Shown piece after piece: positions 36,614 through 46,662 of a DNA stretch of 64,000 nucleotides. This DNA comes from Turbatrix aceti. Its lineage: Eukaryota > Nematoda > Chromadorea > Rhabditida > Panagrolaimidae. Position numbers and translations under genes: made by a program. The stretch spans positions 1,302,001-1,366,000 of the forward strand of contig OZ017769.1 in assembly GCA_963969345.1 (NCBI GenBank), read 5' to 3'. Positions within the stretch are counted from its first letter, which is position 1, and every line of letters begins with the position of its first letter. The notes below the pieces were generated by a model. The model was given only the letters and a program-made list of their open reading frames with translations. It ran no database searches and was not told the DNA's origin.

Positions 36614-39354
36614 GTGATCTTTAACTCTGCGCCTGCGCATCGTGGTCGTTGTCCGGGATGGATGATGAGTGGTGATGTTTTTGACTAACATCTTACTCAC
36701 TCACTCCGCCTCTCTATTTTTGCCCCTTTTTTACCAGTTCACATTTTTTTCTTCTTGTCGGCGAACAGACGAGGCCAACAAAATAACAAACTGCATGACT
36801 TGACTTAACGGACTTGTTAGTAAGTAGTTGGTTTCTATTTTTTAACCCCCTAGAGACCACAAATCATAGTAAGAACAAAAATCATAGGACTGGGTCTCGC
36901 CACGAAAAAATGTTTTTTAGCAAAATCGTATTTTCAAATCTTTCATCCTCTTACCACGATTTTTTTATGTTCTAAAAAAAGAAATTTTAATTTCGAAAAC
37001 ACATTTGTAATCATACTTGTACGAACCTATTTACGAAATTTTGTTTACGATAACTTCCATTTTTATAGTACCGTATTTTTTCGTAATGACTTCCATTCTA
37101 ACCCCAACTTCAAAGTTCATTTTTTAAAATACCATGCACGTCACCGTCACCACTCCTCTTGGAAACCAGAAGGGGGTGGGTGTAAGGTTCATTTCCTTCA
37201 ACTTCTTCTGCTTCGACCAACGAACGAACGTGTAAGCAGGTAGTAATATTATTATTATTACTCACCTTGTTCTCTAAATAGTACACCTCGTCGCTTCCCT
37301 CCCTCCGCCTACCAGAGCACGCTATGGGTGTGTTTGATTGCGTCGGGTTAACTTTCTTCCTTTTTTTCATTTCTTGGAGACTGGTACAAGTCATCATCAA
37401 GGTCACCCGTCCGCCCACATACATACCTAACTACCACTTTTTAAGTGTCAAAGTTTCGATCTCCCCACGGCATACTCTTATGCCGGCACGTCGTAAACAT
37501 CACCCTTTTGGCCTCCTACTTGAGACTATTTTTGGCATGCCCAGTTCCTCGAAATACCACAGTGTGCTTTTTTGTGGTGCCCAAGCTGTCAGAAGAGGAG
37601 ACATGCCATGCCAAGCCTGCTGGGCTGGTTGAAGTGACGACTAGAGCGTGCCGACCTCCTTTTTTTTGCCGTCCTCAAAGGCTGGCAGGCCCTCGTCTGC
37701 CCTATTTAGACATCTCCACCCTGTCCTGTTCTTCGGTCTCTTGCGGACAGCGGGGCGTCGTTCAGCGTCCGTTTGTTCCGGTGCCGGCTGGCGGGCACTT
37801 GCCAGATGGGTCACCAGCCAGTAATGCCAGCCGTTGGCAGGCTGGCGAATAAATGTGTCTTGATTCTCTCTTTCGAGATGTGTACATACAAAAAAATGTT
37901 TGTACACGTGCGTGTCCAGGATGCTGCTTGCATGTCTGGTTAGGGAACAAACAGGCACTCTTTTGTCATCCACTTACTTGCTTGGAGACCAAGGAACCAT
38001 GCCATTATGTACGTGCCCCCACGGCGCAGATAGAGAGAGAGAGAGTCACCTCTTGTGCCTGTCCTCGCGTCACTTTTCTACCCCGAGGCACGTAAACAAC
38101 TTTTTTTTTAAACACACACACACAGATATTCATAGTTGTACTTGCTTACCTCACTCCCAGAGACTTACCATATCCGTCTGTCTGCTACATGTCTAATGCC
38201 ACCAGGGTAGCAAGAGTTCAGTTCACTAAAACCATAGTATATGGTAAGCCAGTAAAAATAGCATGCCCCCCGAGCAGCGAGCATAGAATACCTAATTACT
38301 GCGTGCCCTTTTAGTCTATTGTAGCTTTTTTATTCCTCGTAGGAGGATTTTTTATGACCAGACACCAGCAGACTCATTTTCCAGAAAAGTGTTTTTTCCA
38401 TTCGTCCGGGATACCAGATAAACCCCACCGTAAGATGCTTTTCTTTGTCTCCTGACTTTTACTTTTTGACCAGTAGGCAGACCTAAAAAATATTCGCAGA
38501 CGGACAAAACAATGTTATCTACTTAACAGTTTTCATTTTCCGAGAAAAGGATCTTAGTTTGCCAAAAGCAGACTTCTACTCCTCTGCTTGTTCGTTCTTT
38601 CGTCCCCATTGCTCATCCTCATTTTCCTTCTCTTACAAAAGTCTACTAAAAGAACGAAAACTATCCAACTGAGCAAGCAAGCGTCCAACAAGTGAAGCTT
38701 GTGAGAAGGAACGGACGTCGACGTCTGGCCAAAGTTCGCCTCGACTCGCCTCTGCCCTTCCACCCATTTTTCTTAGAGTTAGTCTGTCTCATCTCCCAAC
38801 CAGTAAAAGAGAAAGTGCATGCAAACATTGTCTATTTTGTATCACCCCTCAGGGCGGACTCGCGTCAGTTTTGTGTCTTGCCCGCCGACCAAAGAATAAA
38901 TACAAACTCCCTTTCCCCCCAAAAAGACTTCCATGTCATGGTCGGTGATGTCGGTGATGTCAAGCTGCCTTATTCGCCGAAAAAATTTTTTTCGACTGCC
39001 GGGAGGAAGAAAACATTTTATTTTCTGCACGGAAATCCTTTCAGCGTCCGTCGTCGGCGGATGTCAGACAAAAGAAATTCTGTCATAGTCGGTAGAGCCC
39101 GCGACCTTCAGCCCTTCAGTTGGTTAACGTAGTTTTGATGTCTGACCAAAAATGATGTCTAAAAGCGCAAACCCAAAAAACTTCCGCATGCTTATAGTAC
39201 TATGTGCGTAAGCCATAGTGGCAACTAACTGCAGCCAACCGATTAGCATTGTTCCGGCTGGCAGCACAGAACGGCCAAAGAAAGGCACAAAAATGGTTTC
39301 CTGTTTTCGTCATTTTTTGATTTATTTGTTTTTTTTTGTTTTTGGATCCTGGTT

Positions 39355-39438
39355 GCTTGCGTAGTTGAGTGGTTAAAGTCAGTTTTTGTAAAAATCAAGA
39401 AGACCCAGGGGTCCCGGGTTCGAATCCTATTCAAGTTC
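39355..39438 (+). pseudogene. Class II tRNA-like sequence (Leu/Ser type), probably decayed
   Basis: The A box TAGTTGAGTGG, a long variable arm that folds perfectly (GACCC-AG-GGGTC) and the B box GGTTCGAATCC occur in the right order and spacing for a class II tRNA. The acceptor stem pairs at only about five of seven positions, and the anticodon stem is weak and AT-only, so no anticodon is assigned. It could be a pseudogene or the tRNA-derived head of a SINE. Confidence 0.42.
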
Positions 39439-39923
39439 CAGATCTTTTTTTATCCCTGCAAAACTTGAAAAATGATATTTGTCTACCGTATCATTCCTGC
39501 ATGATCTAATAACTTGCTCTCTTTTGCAAACATCAAGCACACAGAGATCGCATACATCATGCTCATCAACCCACGCATCGTTCTTTTTTTTTCCTGCTGG
39601 GCTAATTTAAAAAAAGAGTCCAACGTCATTTGCACAACCCGATATTTTCTGTGCTTTCTCCTTTCCATTCACCAGGAAAAAAGTTTGCACACATACACAC
39701 GAGCAGCATAATCATCAGTATCCCTCTCATCGTCATTCACTGACTGCATTGCCAGGAAGAACGAGAGAGAGAGAGCGGAAAGAGGGCGGGGGAGATGAAA
39801 AAAAAGGAAGAGACCGAGGATCGGAGTGGTCTCGCGCTCTTTTTTCTCCCCCTGGCTCTTGGCGTTCGTTATTTCGTTTTTTTTTCAATCGTATGCAACG
39901 TGTGCGTAAGCAGTGCTCTCTTC

Positions 39924-40319
39924 CAGTGTTCCGCTGACTCCGACTCAGAGTCGACTCTTTGACTCTGACTCTGACTCTGAGAGTCGAGAGTCAGAGTCAG
40001 AGTCGAGAGTCGATTTTTACAAAATGACCTTTTGACTCTTTGGAGTCGACTCTTTGATGAAAATTTTTTGGAAAAAATACACTTTTATAGCCATTTTTGG
40101 CGCTAAATTTTTGATTTTGTAAAGTAAAAACTCGTTAAAGATGAAAGCACGCAGTTTTAGGCGTTTATTGATACATTTTCTATGAACCTATTTTAACTCG
40201 GAGTCAAAGAGTCGATTCTGGGAGTCGGAGTCGAAAGAGTCGACTCTTTCGACTCCCGACTCTCGACTCTGAGTCAGAGTCGAGAGTCGAGAGTCGATTT
40301 TGGCCAGAGCGGAACACTG
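39924..40319. mobile_element. hAT-like MITE with GAGTC iterations and exact 8-bp target duplication
   Basis: Terminal inverted repeats CAGTGTTCCGCT and AGCGGAACACTG are exact over 12 bases. The 8-mer CTCTCTTC flanks both ends (39916-39923 and 40320-40327). Both arms are dense arrays of GAGTC/GACTC (about 30 copies in total, both orientations), around a unique AT-rich centre at about 40020-40195. The element is 396 bases and non-coding. CAGTG termini with 8-bp duplications are classic for hAT. Confidence 0.92.
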
Positions 40320-40797
40320 CTCTCTTCCGGTGCTCTCTGTCTCTCCCCGCTGCCCGAAGGGGCGCCCGCCTGATTGTCTCCACCCCTTCCTGTTGTACAC
40401 AGAGCACACGAAACAGAAAAAGAAATAGTAGAAAAAAAACCAAGAAAGAGAGTGAGTGCTTTGTATAACATCAACCACCCGCAGTCATCGTCATCCACGC
40501 AGGCAGGAGAGAGGCGGTCCGGTCCGTGTTCCTTCCCCTTCTCTCTATGTCTCTCTCTCTTGCTCTCTCTTGCACGGGCGTAGAGCCAAAAGCCAGCAGG
40601 CTGGCTGAAAGAACTCACTTACATTAGTCGTCAGCCAGACCCCGTCACCATTGCATTCCCATTCCGTCGCGTTGTGTGCTCTGCTTGCTCTCTTTTACGC
40701 TCGCCACCGCTTGGTCTTTGATCACGTCGTCGTCGCTCGCTGGCGTCAGCGCCCTTCGCCCGCCTCCCTCTGGGGGGAATTAGACGGGAGACAGAGA

Positions 40798-40887
40798 CAA
40801 GGCATAAAATCCGGCCGGCCGGCCGCAAAAGCCGGCACGGCCGGCCGGCCGCGGCCGGCCTGATTTTTAGGCCGGTTTTATGCCTTG
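40798..40887. mobile_element. 90-bp hAT-like MITE with GGCCGG iterations and exact 8-bp target duplication
   Basis: Terminal inverted repeats CAAGGCATAAAA are exact over 12 bases and extend, with one mismatch, into CCGGCC. The 8-mer GACAGAGA flanks both ends (40790-40797 and 40888-40895). The interior is almost entirely CCGGCC/GGCCGG. The terminus shares CAAGGC with the 29639 element. At 90 bases it is very small for a MITE. Confidence 0.88.
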
Positions 40888-41086
40888 GACAGAGAGCAGA
40901 GAGCTTCTTTCTTCATCTTTTCTTCCCATCCTTGCGCTTGCGTGTGTATTTTCGTATTTTAAAATCTGCAAATTTTTTTTTATGAAATTCGAGGATTTTT
41001 TTATTTTTCAAATTTGATTTGTTTTTTTTCCTGTTCTTCCAGAATTCGTGTACACCTCACCTCTTATGACTCACCCCCTAAATTTT

Positions 41087-41099
41087 TTTTCTCTTCCAG
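41087..41099 (+). promoter_or_regulatory. Probable trans-splice or 5'UTR acceptor of the nuclear receptor gene
   Basis: TTTTCTCTTCCAG ends at 41099, 52 bases before the ATG. A second acceptor-like CTGTTCTTCCAG ends at 41042. Either could receive a spliced leader or join an upstream 5'UTR exon. Confidence 0.45.
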
Positions 41100-41151
41100 A
41101 AAGTGAATCACGGAACAACTACTTCTTTCCTACGTCTGCGATCAAGCCAGA

Positions 41152-44100
41152 ATGTCGTCCTCGGATCCAAGTGATCAGGCCACGTCGGCTGCCATGGCTC
41201 CCTTCTTCATGTCCGGACTCTTCCCTGCCTTCGACGACCTCCTCCTCCAGCAACAACAGCAACAGCAGCAGCACGCTGCTGCCGCTGCCCTATTCCGCGG
41301 AGGCCCCAGCCCAAACTCTGGAACATTTTCGATAGATCACTTCCTAAATTCTCAGTCAGCGGCTGCGATGCTTGCCGCAGCAGTCGCTTCGACTTCTCCG
41401 CCAACGACAACGCCCTCCGGCATGCTGTCGACGACCACGAGCCCTCCCCCACCAGCGACATCTGCCAACCAGGCAATGTCTCAGTCGTCTTCGGTGGCGG
41501 GATCGCCTCCTCCGGTGACGATCCCGACGTCCAATGGCATCGAGGACGAAGGCAACGGCATTTGGTAAGAATTAAACCTTTTTTTGTTTTACTGTTTTTG
41601 CACAAAAATTCACGTGATGTGATGAGATGGGGTCACGGTTGACTGCTTTATGTGATGTTGTGTACTATTTAATATCTATCTATTTGCCTAGCGGGCGCCT
41701 GACTACGCGGGGTGGATTGTAGATACTAGATGGAGTTTCTTTTTTTTTCTGTTTCCCGTGTCGCAAACAAACAACTTCCAATTTTGTTATTTCACTGATT
41801 TTCACGTTCAAAGATCACGATAGGCTACTTTTTGTTAGGCAACAAGTTTGTTTGGTTCCGTGTTCAGTTGGTTCACATGATCTCGGTGTGCTCACTTGCC
41901 GGTCCAAATGTTAACGAGTAGTTCGAAAATTATACGATAACATCTTGGACTCTAGCGCCCCATAGTCTATGACCTTTTACCTCTCAGTCGCATCAGTCTC
42001 CCCGAACATCTCCATTTTGCAATAGATTCTCCTTTACTCCCTACCCTACAAAAGTGCAGCCACCGTAATCTTTAGTCTCCCGGCGATTTCTTAAATTTGA
42101 TTACCCCGCGCCCAGGCAAAGTACAATTTTTATCCCCAGTAGTAAATAAATCAGTCATGCTTCTTTCCCTCTTTCCTTTTTTGTCCCTTGCATATATATA
42201 TTTTTTCATGGTATCCCATAAGTGTGCAGCGACGGAGGCTGTCTGTCTGCTGCCCTACCCGGAAATTTGTATCCCCAAAGCTTGTTTGCGTCTTTTCTTG
42301 TTTATTAGTCAAACGACCAAAGATTGTCCTTTTTCTTGGTCGCAAAAGTCAACCAAGTTAAAAAACCGAATGAATGGCATCTCATTTATCTTGTTTTTTT
42401 CTTCAGCTCTGTCTGCAACGACGAAGCCTCGGGTCGCCACTACGGTGTAACCGCCTGCTTTGGATGCAAGGGATTCTTCCGTCGTACGGTACGCGCGAAC
42501 AAGACATACACATGCCGCTACGACCAGAAATGCCAAATAGACAAGCAGGGCCGAAACGTGTGCCGTTCATGCCGGTTTCGCAAGTGCCTCGACGTCGGCA
42601 TGGAGCCCGATGCCATCCGTCCCGACCGCGATAAGACAGGTCGCCAAAAGAACCCTCGTCGCTCGCACAACAGTCAGTCGGAATCCTCTTCGCATCCCTC
42701 ATCGCGTACAAACTCCAATGCCGGTCTCCTGAAGGAACACGCTGCTGGCCTCGTCGGCGGCGATACCCTTCAGCTGCCGAACATTGATCGCGACGATCGC
42801 TCATCCGTCAGCACATCCGGTGGCTCGGTCGATCTTCGCAACGATACTTGCTTCCCGGAAGCCGAGATGATTGTCAATACACTCGTCGAGATTGAACGAA
42901 TTTGCACGAATCTTCGCGATGCCGATCACCACATGACCGATGCTCGATACAGTCAGCTTGCCGATGTCATCAGTAATCCGGCGCTTGTTGCTGCCCATAC
43001 TCCGGTAAGTTACCGTACCTTTTGAAATGTTTTGAGTTTTTTTGACGTGTACATGCGAATTAGGATTTTTGGACTAAAATTAATTTTTCTGTCGAAAAAA
43101 TTTATATTTAATTTAATTATTTAATTAAATTCAATTTAACAGCACAAAAAGTCACTTAAAAATTTTTTTGTTCCGGACGCGAAATAACGCTTTGTACTTT
43201 TATTCACAAATAATTAATAATTCACGAACGCACGTATTGTTTTCCATTTTTTTTGCTTTTAACCTTGCAGCGTGGTCTGCGGGGGGTGGGTGTATAATGG
43301 GGTTCTAAATTTTTTTTTGTAATACTTAATGTCTTATTTTTTTGTCCTTGTCGTTGCCATCGGCATCGGCGTCGGCATGTTTTTGTTCTTTGTGTTTTTA
43401 CTTTCCCCGGGCTTTTTCTCGTTCTGCCTAATGCCGGTCATGCAAGCTTTTAAAACATTGACGTCATAGCGCGCATGTTTATTGCAAGCAAAAAAAAGAC
43501 GTGGGGGAACAAGAAGAAAGCTTCCCGACCACCGACAGCCTAGCCCAGCCTGGGCGCCGGTCGTCCTCGGGATCAACAACCACGGACGCTTGCTTACGCT
43601 GGCTGACGCCGACGCGGAGGGGACAGGACAGCCAGCGGGGGTTAGTGTTAGTCATTACTGCTTTGCCTCCTCCTATTTTTTGCTCGCCGTCTCCCTTGTT
43701 TGTCGAGGATTCAGGGAAAACAATTTTTTGCAGACAAAGCTAAAAACTCATTTTTTTGCAAAAAATGCAGCTTGAATCCCTTTTTTGGGCTGTTTGGCTA
43801 CCGACTGATCTTCAACTTCTTTTTTTTTCTGACACAATTCTTGGTGCTTTACGACACCACCTTCCTTCGGTCTTCAGTGTGTCAGTGTTCTTTGCTTTAA
43901 CGTCCCGTCCCACACGTCACAAAAAAGTTGTCATGTTTCGCTAAAAAAATCACGAGGGTAGTGCAGCAGCAGCTGCACGAGTTGGGTGTTATCAACTCAC
44001 GCCTCTCTTCTTCTCCTGCACGATGGTTATGACAGCAAAGAACAGTTCACTGAAACACCATGAACTCTTCTAAACTTTTAACTGCCGTCATTTGCTTACG

Positions 44101-45713
44101 TCACTGCGTTCCAAGCTGTCTCGCTCTACCTGACCCATCCCATGCAGGCGGGGGGAGAACCTGATCGGGTTTTCTCCTCCTGGGACCTGCACTTCTGCAA
44201 CTCTTTGGGGACGAGAGCGCACAAAAAATGCAAATTACCCATTTACGCAAGTACACATTCACGTCAAAGACCAAATAAGTCAAATAACCTATTTACACGA
44301 TTGCTGGAAATAAACTAAGAATCAAAGGACAATCTTACAGTAACCTCACTTTTTTTCAGCTCGATTATTCTGCCAACAGCGAAGTAAAGTGCTACGATGA
44401 TTTTGCCGAGGGAATGCGTCGTCTCGTCGTCTTTGCCATCGATTATACCAACACGATGAAGCCTATTGCCGATCTCAGTGCCGTTGAAAAGGTTCGTTAA
44501 TTGCTTTTTTTGGATGGCATCACTTTGCCCTAGACGAAAGAACAGCCAAACAACATACTTCCCCCCTTTCCTTCCGCCAACGCTCAAATGCATATTTATT
44601 GCACGCAGAGTTTCTTTTCTGGTTATTAATTAGCAACCACCAGTGCCGTTGGTCGCTGGTGGCTGGCAGACAGACAACAATTTTTTTGCACGCATACAAC
44701 TTTTTGTAGGGAGAGTAGAGCAAGAAGCAAGCATAGGAGCGTGGGTTTATGACGGGTCGCAAAAGAGCAAGAGGGCACTAGAATGAATTATAAAACACAA
44801 TTTTGTTCCCTGTGTTCTTTTGGTTCCACTTATTTGCAATGACGTGGTTCTTTCTGTCTTATCTGCGTGTGTGCATGAGCGTTGACATAAAATTTTGCAT
44901 GCAAATGGCCTTTTCAAGCGAGCTGGCGACCTTTATCCTTTTTTCTTTCGAGAACGGAATGACAAATGAGAAGTCCCTAAGCGCATGCGACAAAGTGGGT
45001 GTTAGACCTAAGATCACATTCTACAGTATACCAAGTTGGTTCTTACTCTATGAATTTCAGATTGCTTTGCTAAGAAATTTCGTCTCATCGTACTGCGTGT
45101 TTGTGACAGCGTTTAACTCTGCCCAACAACAGCAGTCAACGTCTGAGAGGATACTTCTCCCCAATGCAACATTCATCAGCCCGACGACATCGTCTTCCGT
45201 CTTTGTGGAACACATTGACGACAAGCTGGCAGGAGGCGTCGAGCGAAGGGTAGATGCCGTGAGGTCATCGCTCCAGTCCGCGCAGGCTTCGATGCACCAA
45301 CTCGGCCTGACGCCGACCGAATTTGTCTGCCTCAAGGCGATCATCGCTCTCGATCCCCACGCTCCTCTCCTCTCCGAGGGCACGGCGTCCATGCTGGCGA
45401 CTGCGCGTGAAAGCGTTCAAAACGCTCTCTACGCTCACCTGGCAGCCAAGTTGCCGATGCTCGATGCTGTATCTCGGTTTGGAAAATTGCTCATGCTTTT
45501 GTCACACTTTTCGGTAAGTTCTAATTTTATTTGAAATTTAAAAACAGAAATTTATTTTGTTATTTTTTTTAGAAAATCGGAGCGCTGGTAACAACAATCA
45601 TGCAAATTGGTCACGAATTTGAGCGTCCCTTCTCGCCTGAACCCTCCAAACCAGTATCATTCGTTGCGAGACTCTTCACAAACAACGATGAGCCCTTAGT
45701 CTACGCGCTATGA
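41152..45713 (+). CDS. Nuclear hormone receptor (HNF4-like / nematode NHR)
   Basis: Five exons join in phase: 41152-41564, 42407-43004, 44360-44491, 45061-45513 and 45573-45713, giving 578 residues. Nuclear receptors are ligand-regulated transcription factors. The N-terminal region (1-137) is Ser/Thr/Pro-rich with a polyQ-polyA run encoded by CAG repeats. The DNA-binding domain starts at Cys138, whose codon is split by intron 1 (TG/C). It shows CSVCNDEASGRHYGVTACFG, then CKGFFRR with P-box CFGCK, and all eight zinc cysteines, followed by the nematode-typical GMEPDAIRPDRDKTGRQKNP extension. A long serine-rich hinge leads to the ligand-binding domain (about 318-578), with DFAEGMRRLVVFAIDYTNTM, the signature-like LSAVEKIALLRNF and LLMLLSHFSKIGAL near the end. 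A strong AF-2 helix is not obvious in the last residues (NDEPLVYAL). Introns are 842, 1,355, 569 and 59 bases. It is HNF4-like by its DNA-binding domain; the exact orthologue is not assigned. Confidence 0.94.
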
Positions 45714-46537
45714 TTCCACCGAGCTGCTCGACAAGTGTACATATACATAAAAAATAATACTCTATCTATTGATACACCTGCCTGACGGATTCATCCCACT
45801 ACCCATGTCCAAATACAATTCGGTGTCTGTCTACGAAAACTGTAATAACAACAACACAATACTCAACATCAAGACCAATTTGCTCACACACATACCACAC
45901 ATAACACATACACGTTCATGGAAGCTATATTTTTTCTTTCTTCTACCGTAATTCTTTTTGCTCTACCGTAACCCAAATCAAATCAGCTACTATGTCTTCA
46001 AAGATTTTTTTCTATTTTTTTTAAAGTTAATTGTTGTCAATTTTTTTACTTTCTTTCATTTTTGTTACCCGACTCAATTCAAAATCCGGTGGCCGTTAAT
46101 TCTAAAAACAGAAAAAAATACAACAACTCACACTCCAAACGTGTATTTACATCATCACATCCTTCACCCCAGATCATCGTCTCCTGTCTGTCTTTTTTTT
46201 GTAACCACAGAAAAAAGAACAGTCGTTATCATAATTATTCTCTTCCACAACAAATTTTTGTAACCCGATGATTTCTTTTTGATCCACAAAAATCAACCAA
46301 TTTTTCCACTTCCCTGGTTCTTTCTGCTTTTTGATTTGTTCAACTGTATCCCCGTTTTTTGGGTACATTGTATTTTGTATCCAAAACATTGACTGTATTA
46401 TTTGTTTGTTTTGTTTTTTTTTCATTTGCATTGTATCTTATGATGTATTCTAAAAACACACATGCATGATAAATGTGTTTCATATAATAATTTGGCCTAT
46501 TTGGGGTGGATTGGGACAATCGGACAAAAAGTTATAC

Positions 46538-46662
46538 AACTTTTGAAAATTCGGACTTCCAAATATTTTCTTTTTGAAATTCGAATAGCTTTCAAAAAGA
46601 ATATTTGAAAGTTCTAAAAACGTCCGAATTTTCTAAAAATGTCCTAAAAACTTTCAAAAGTC
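46538..46662. repeat. Fold-back repeat
   Basis: The left arm (46538-46579) pairs with 46590-46662, the right arm carrying a short insertion. ACTTTTGAAAATTCGGAC matches GTCCGAATTTT...AAAAGT, and AATATTTTCTTTTTGAAA matches TTTCAAAAAGAATATT, around a loop of about 10 bases. GTCCGAA and TCCTAAAAA words are shared with the 31609-31724 fold-back. Confidence 0.6.

Larger units (their letters stand above)
30116..39915. other. Gene desert, right part
   Basis: No protein gene was recognised. The stretch contains a CAG-rich run near 30810-30832, a fold-back at 31609-31724, several hairpins (33251-33333, 33912-34064, 36580-36613), (CA)n at about 36565-36579, (GA)n near 38033 and a tRNA-like sequence at 39355-39438. 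The remaining DNA alternates AT-rich runs with short GC-richer, CGTCGT-type patches. The small open frames do not share the codon bias of the established genes. Confidence 0.5.
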
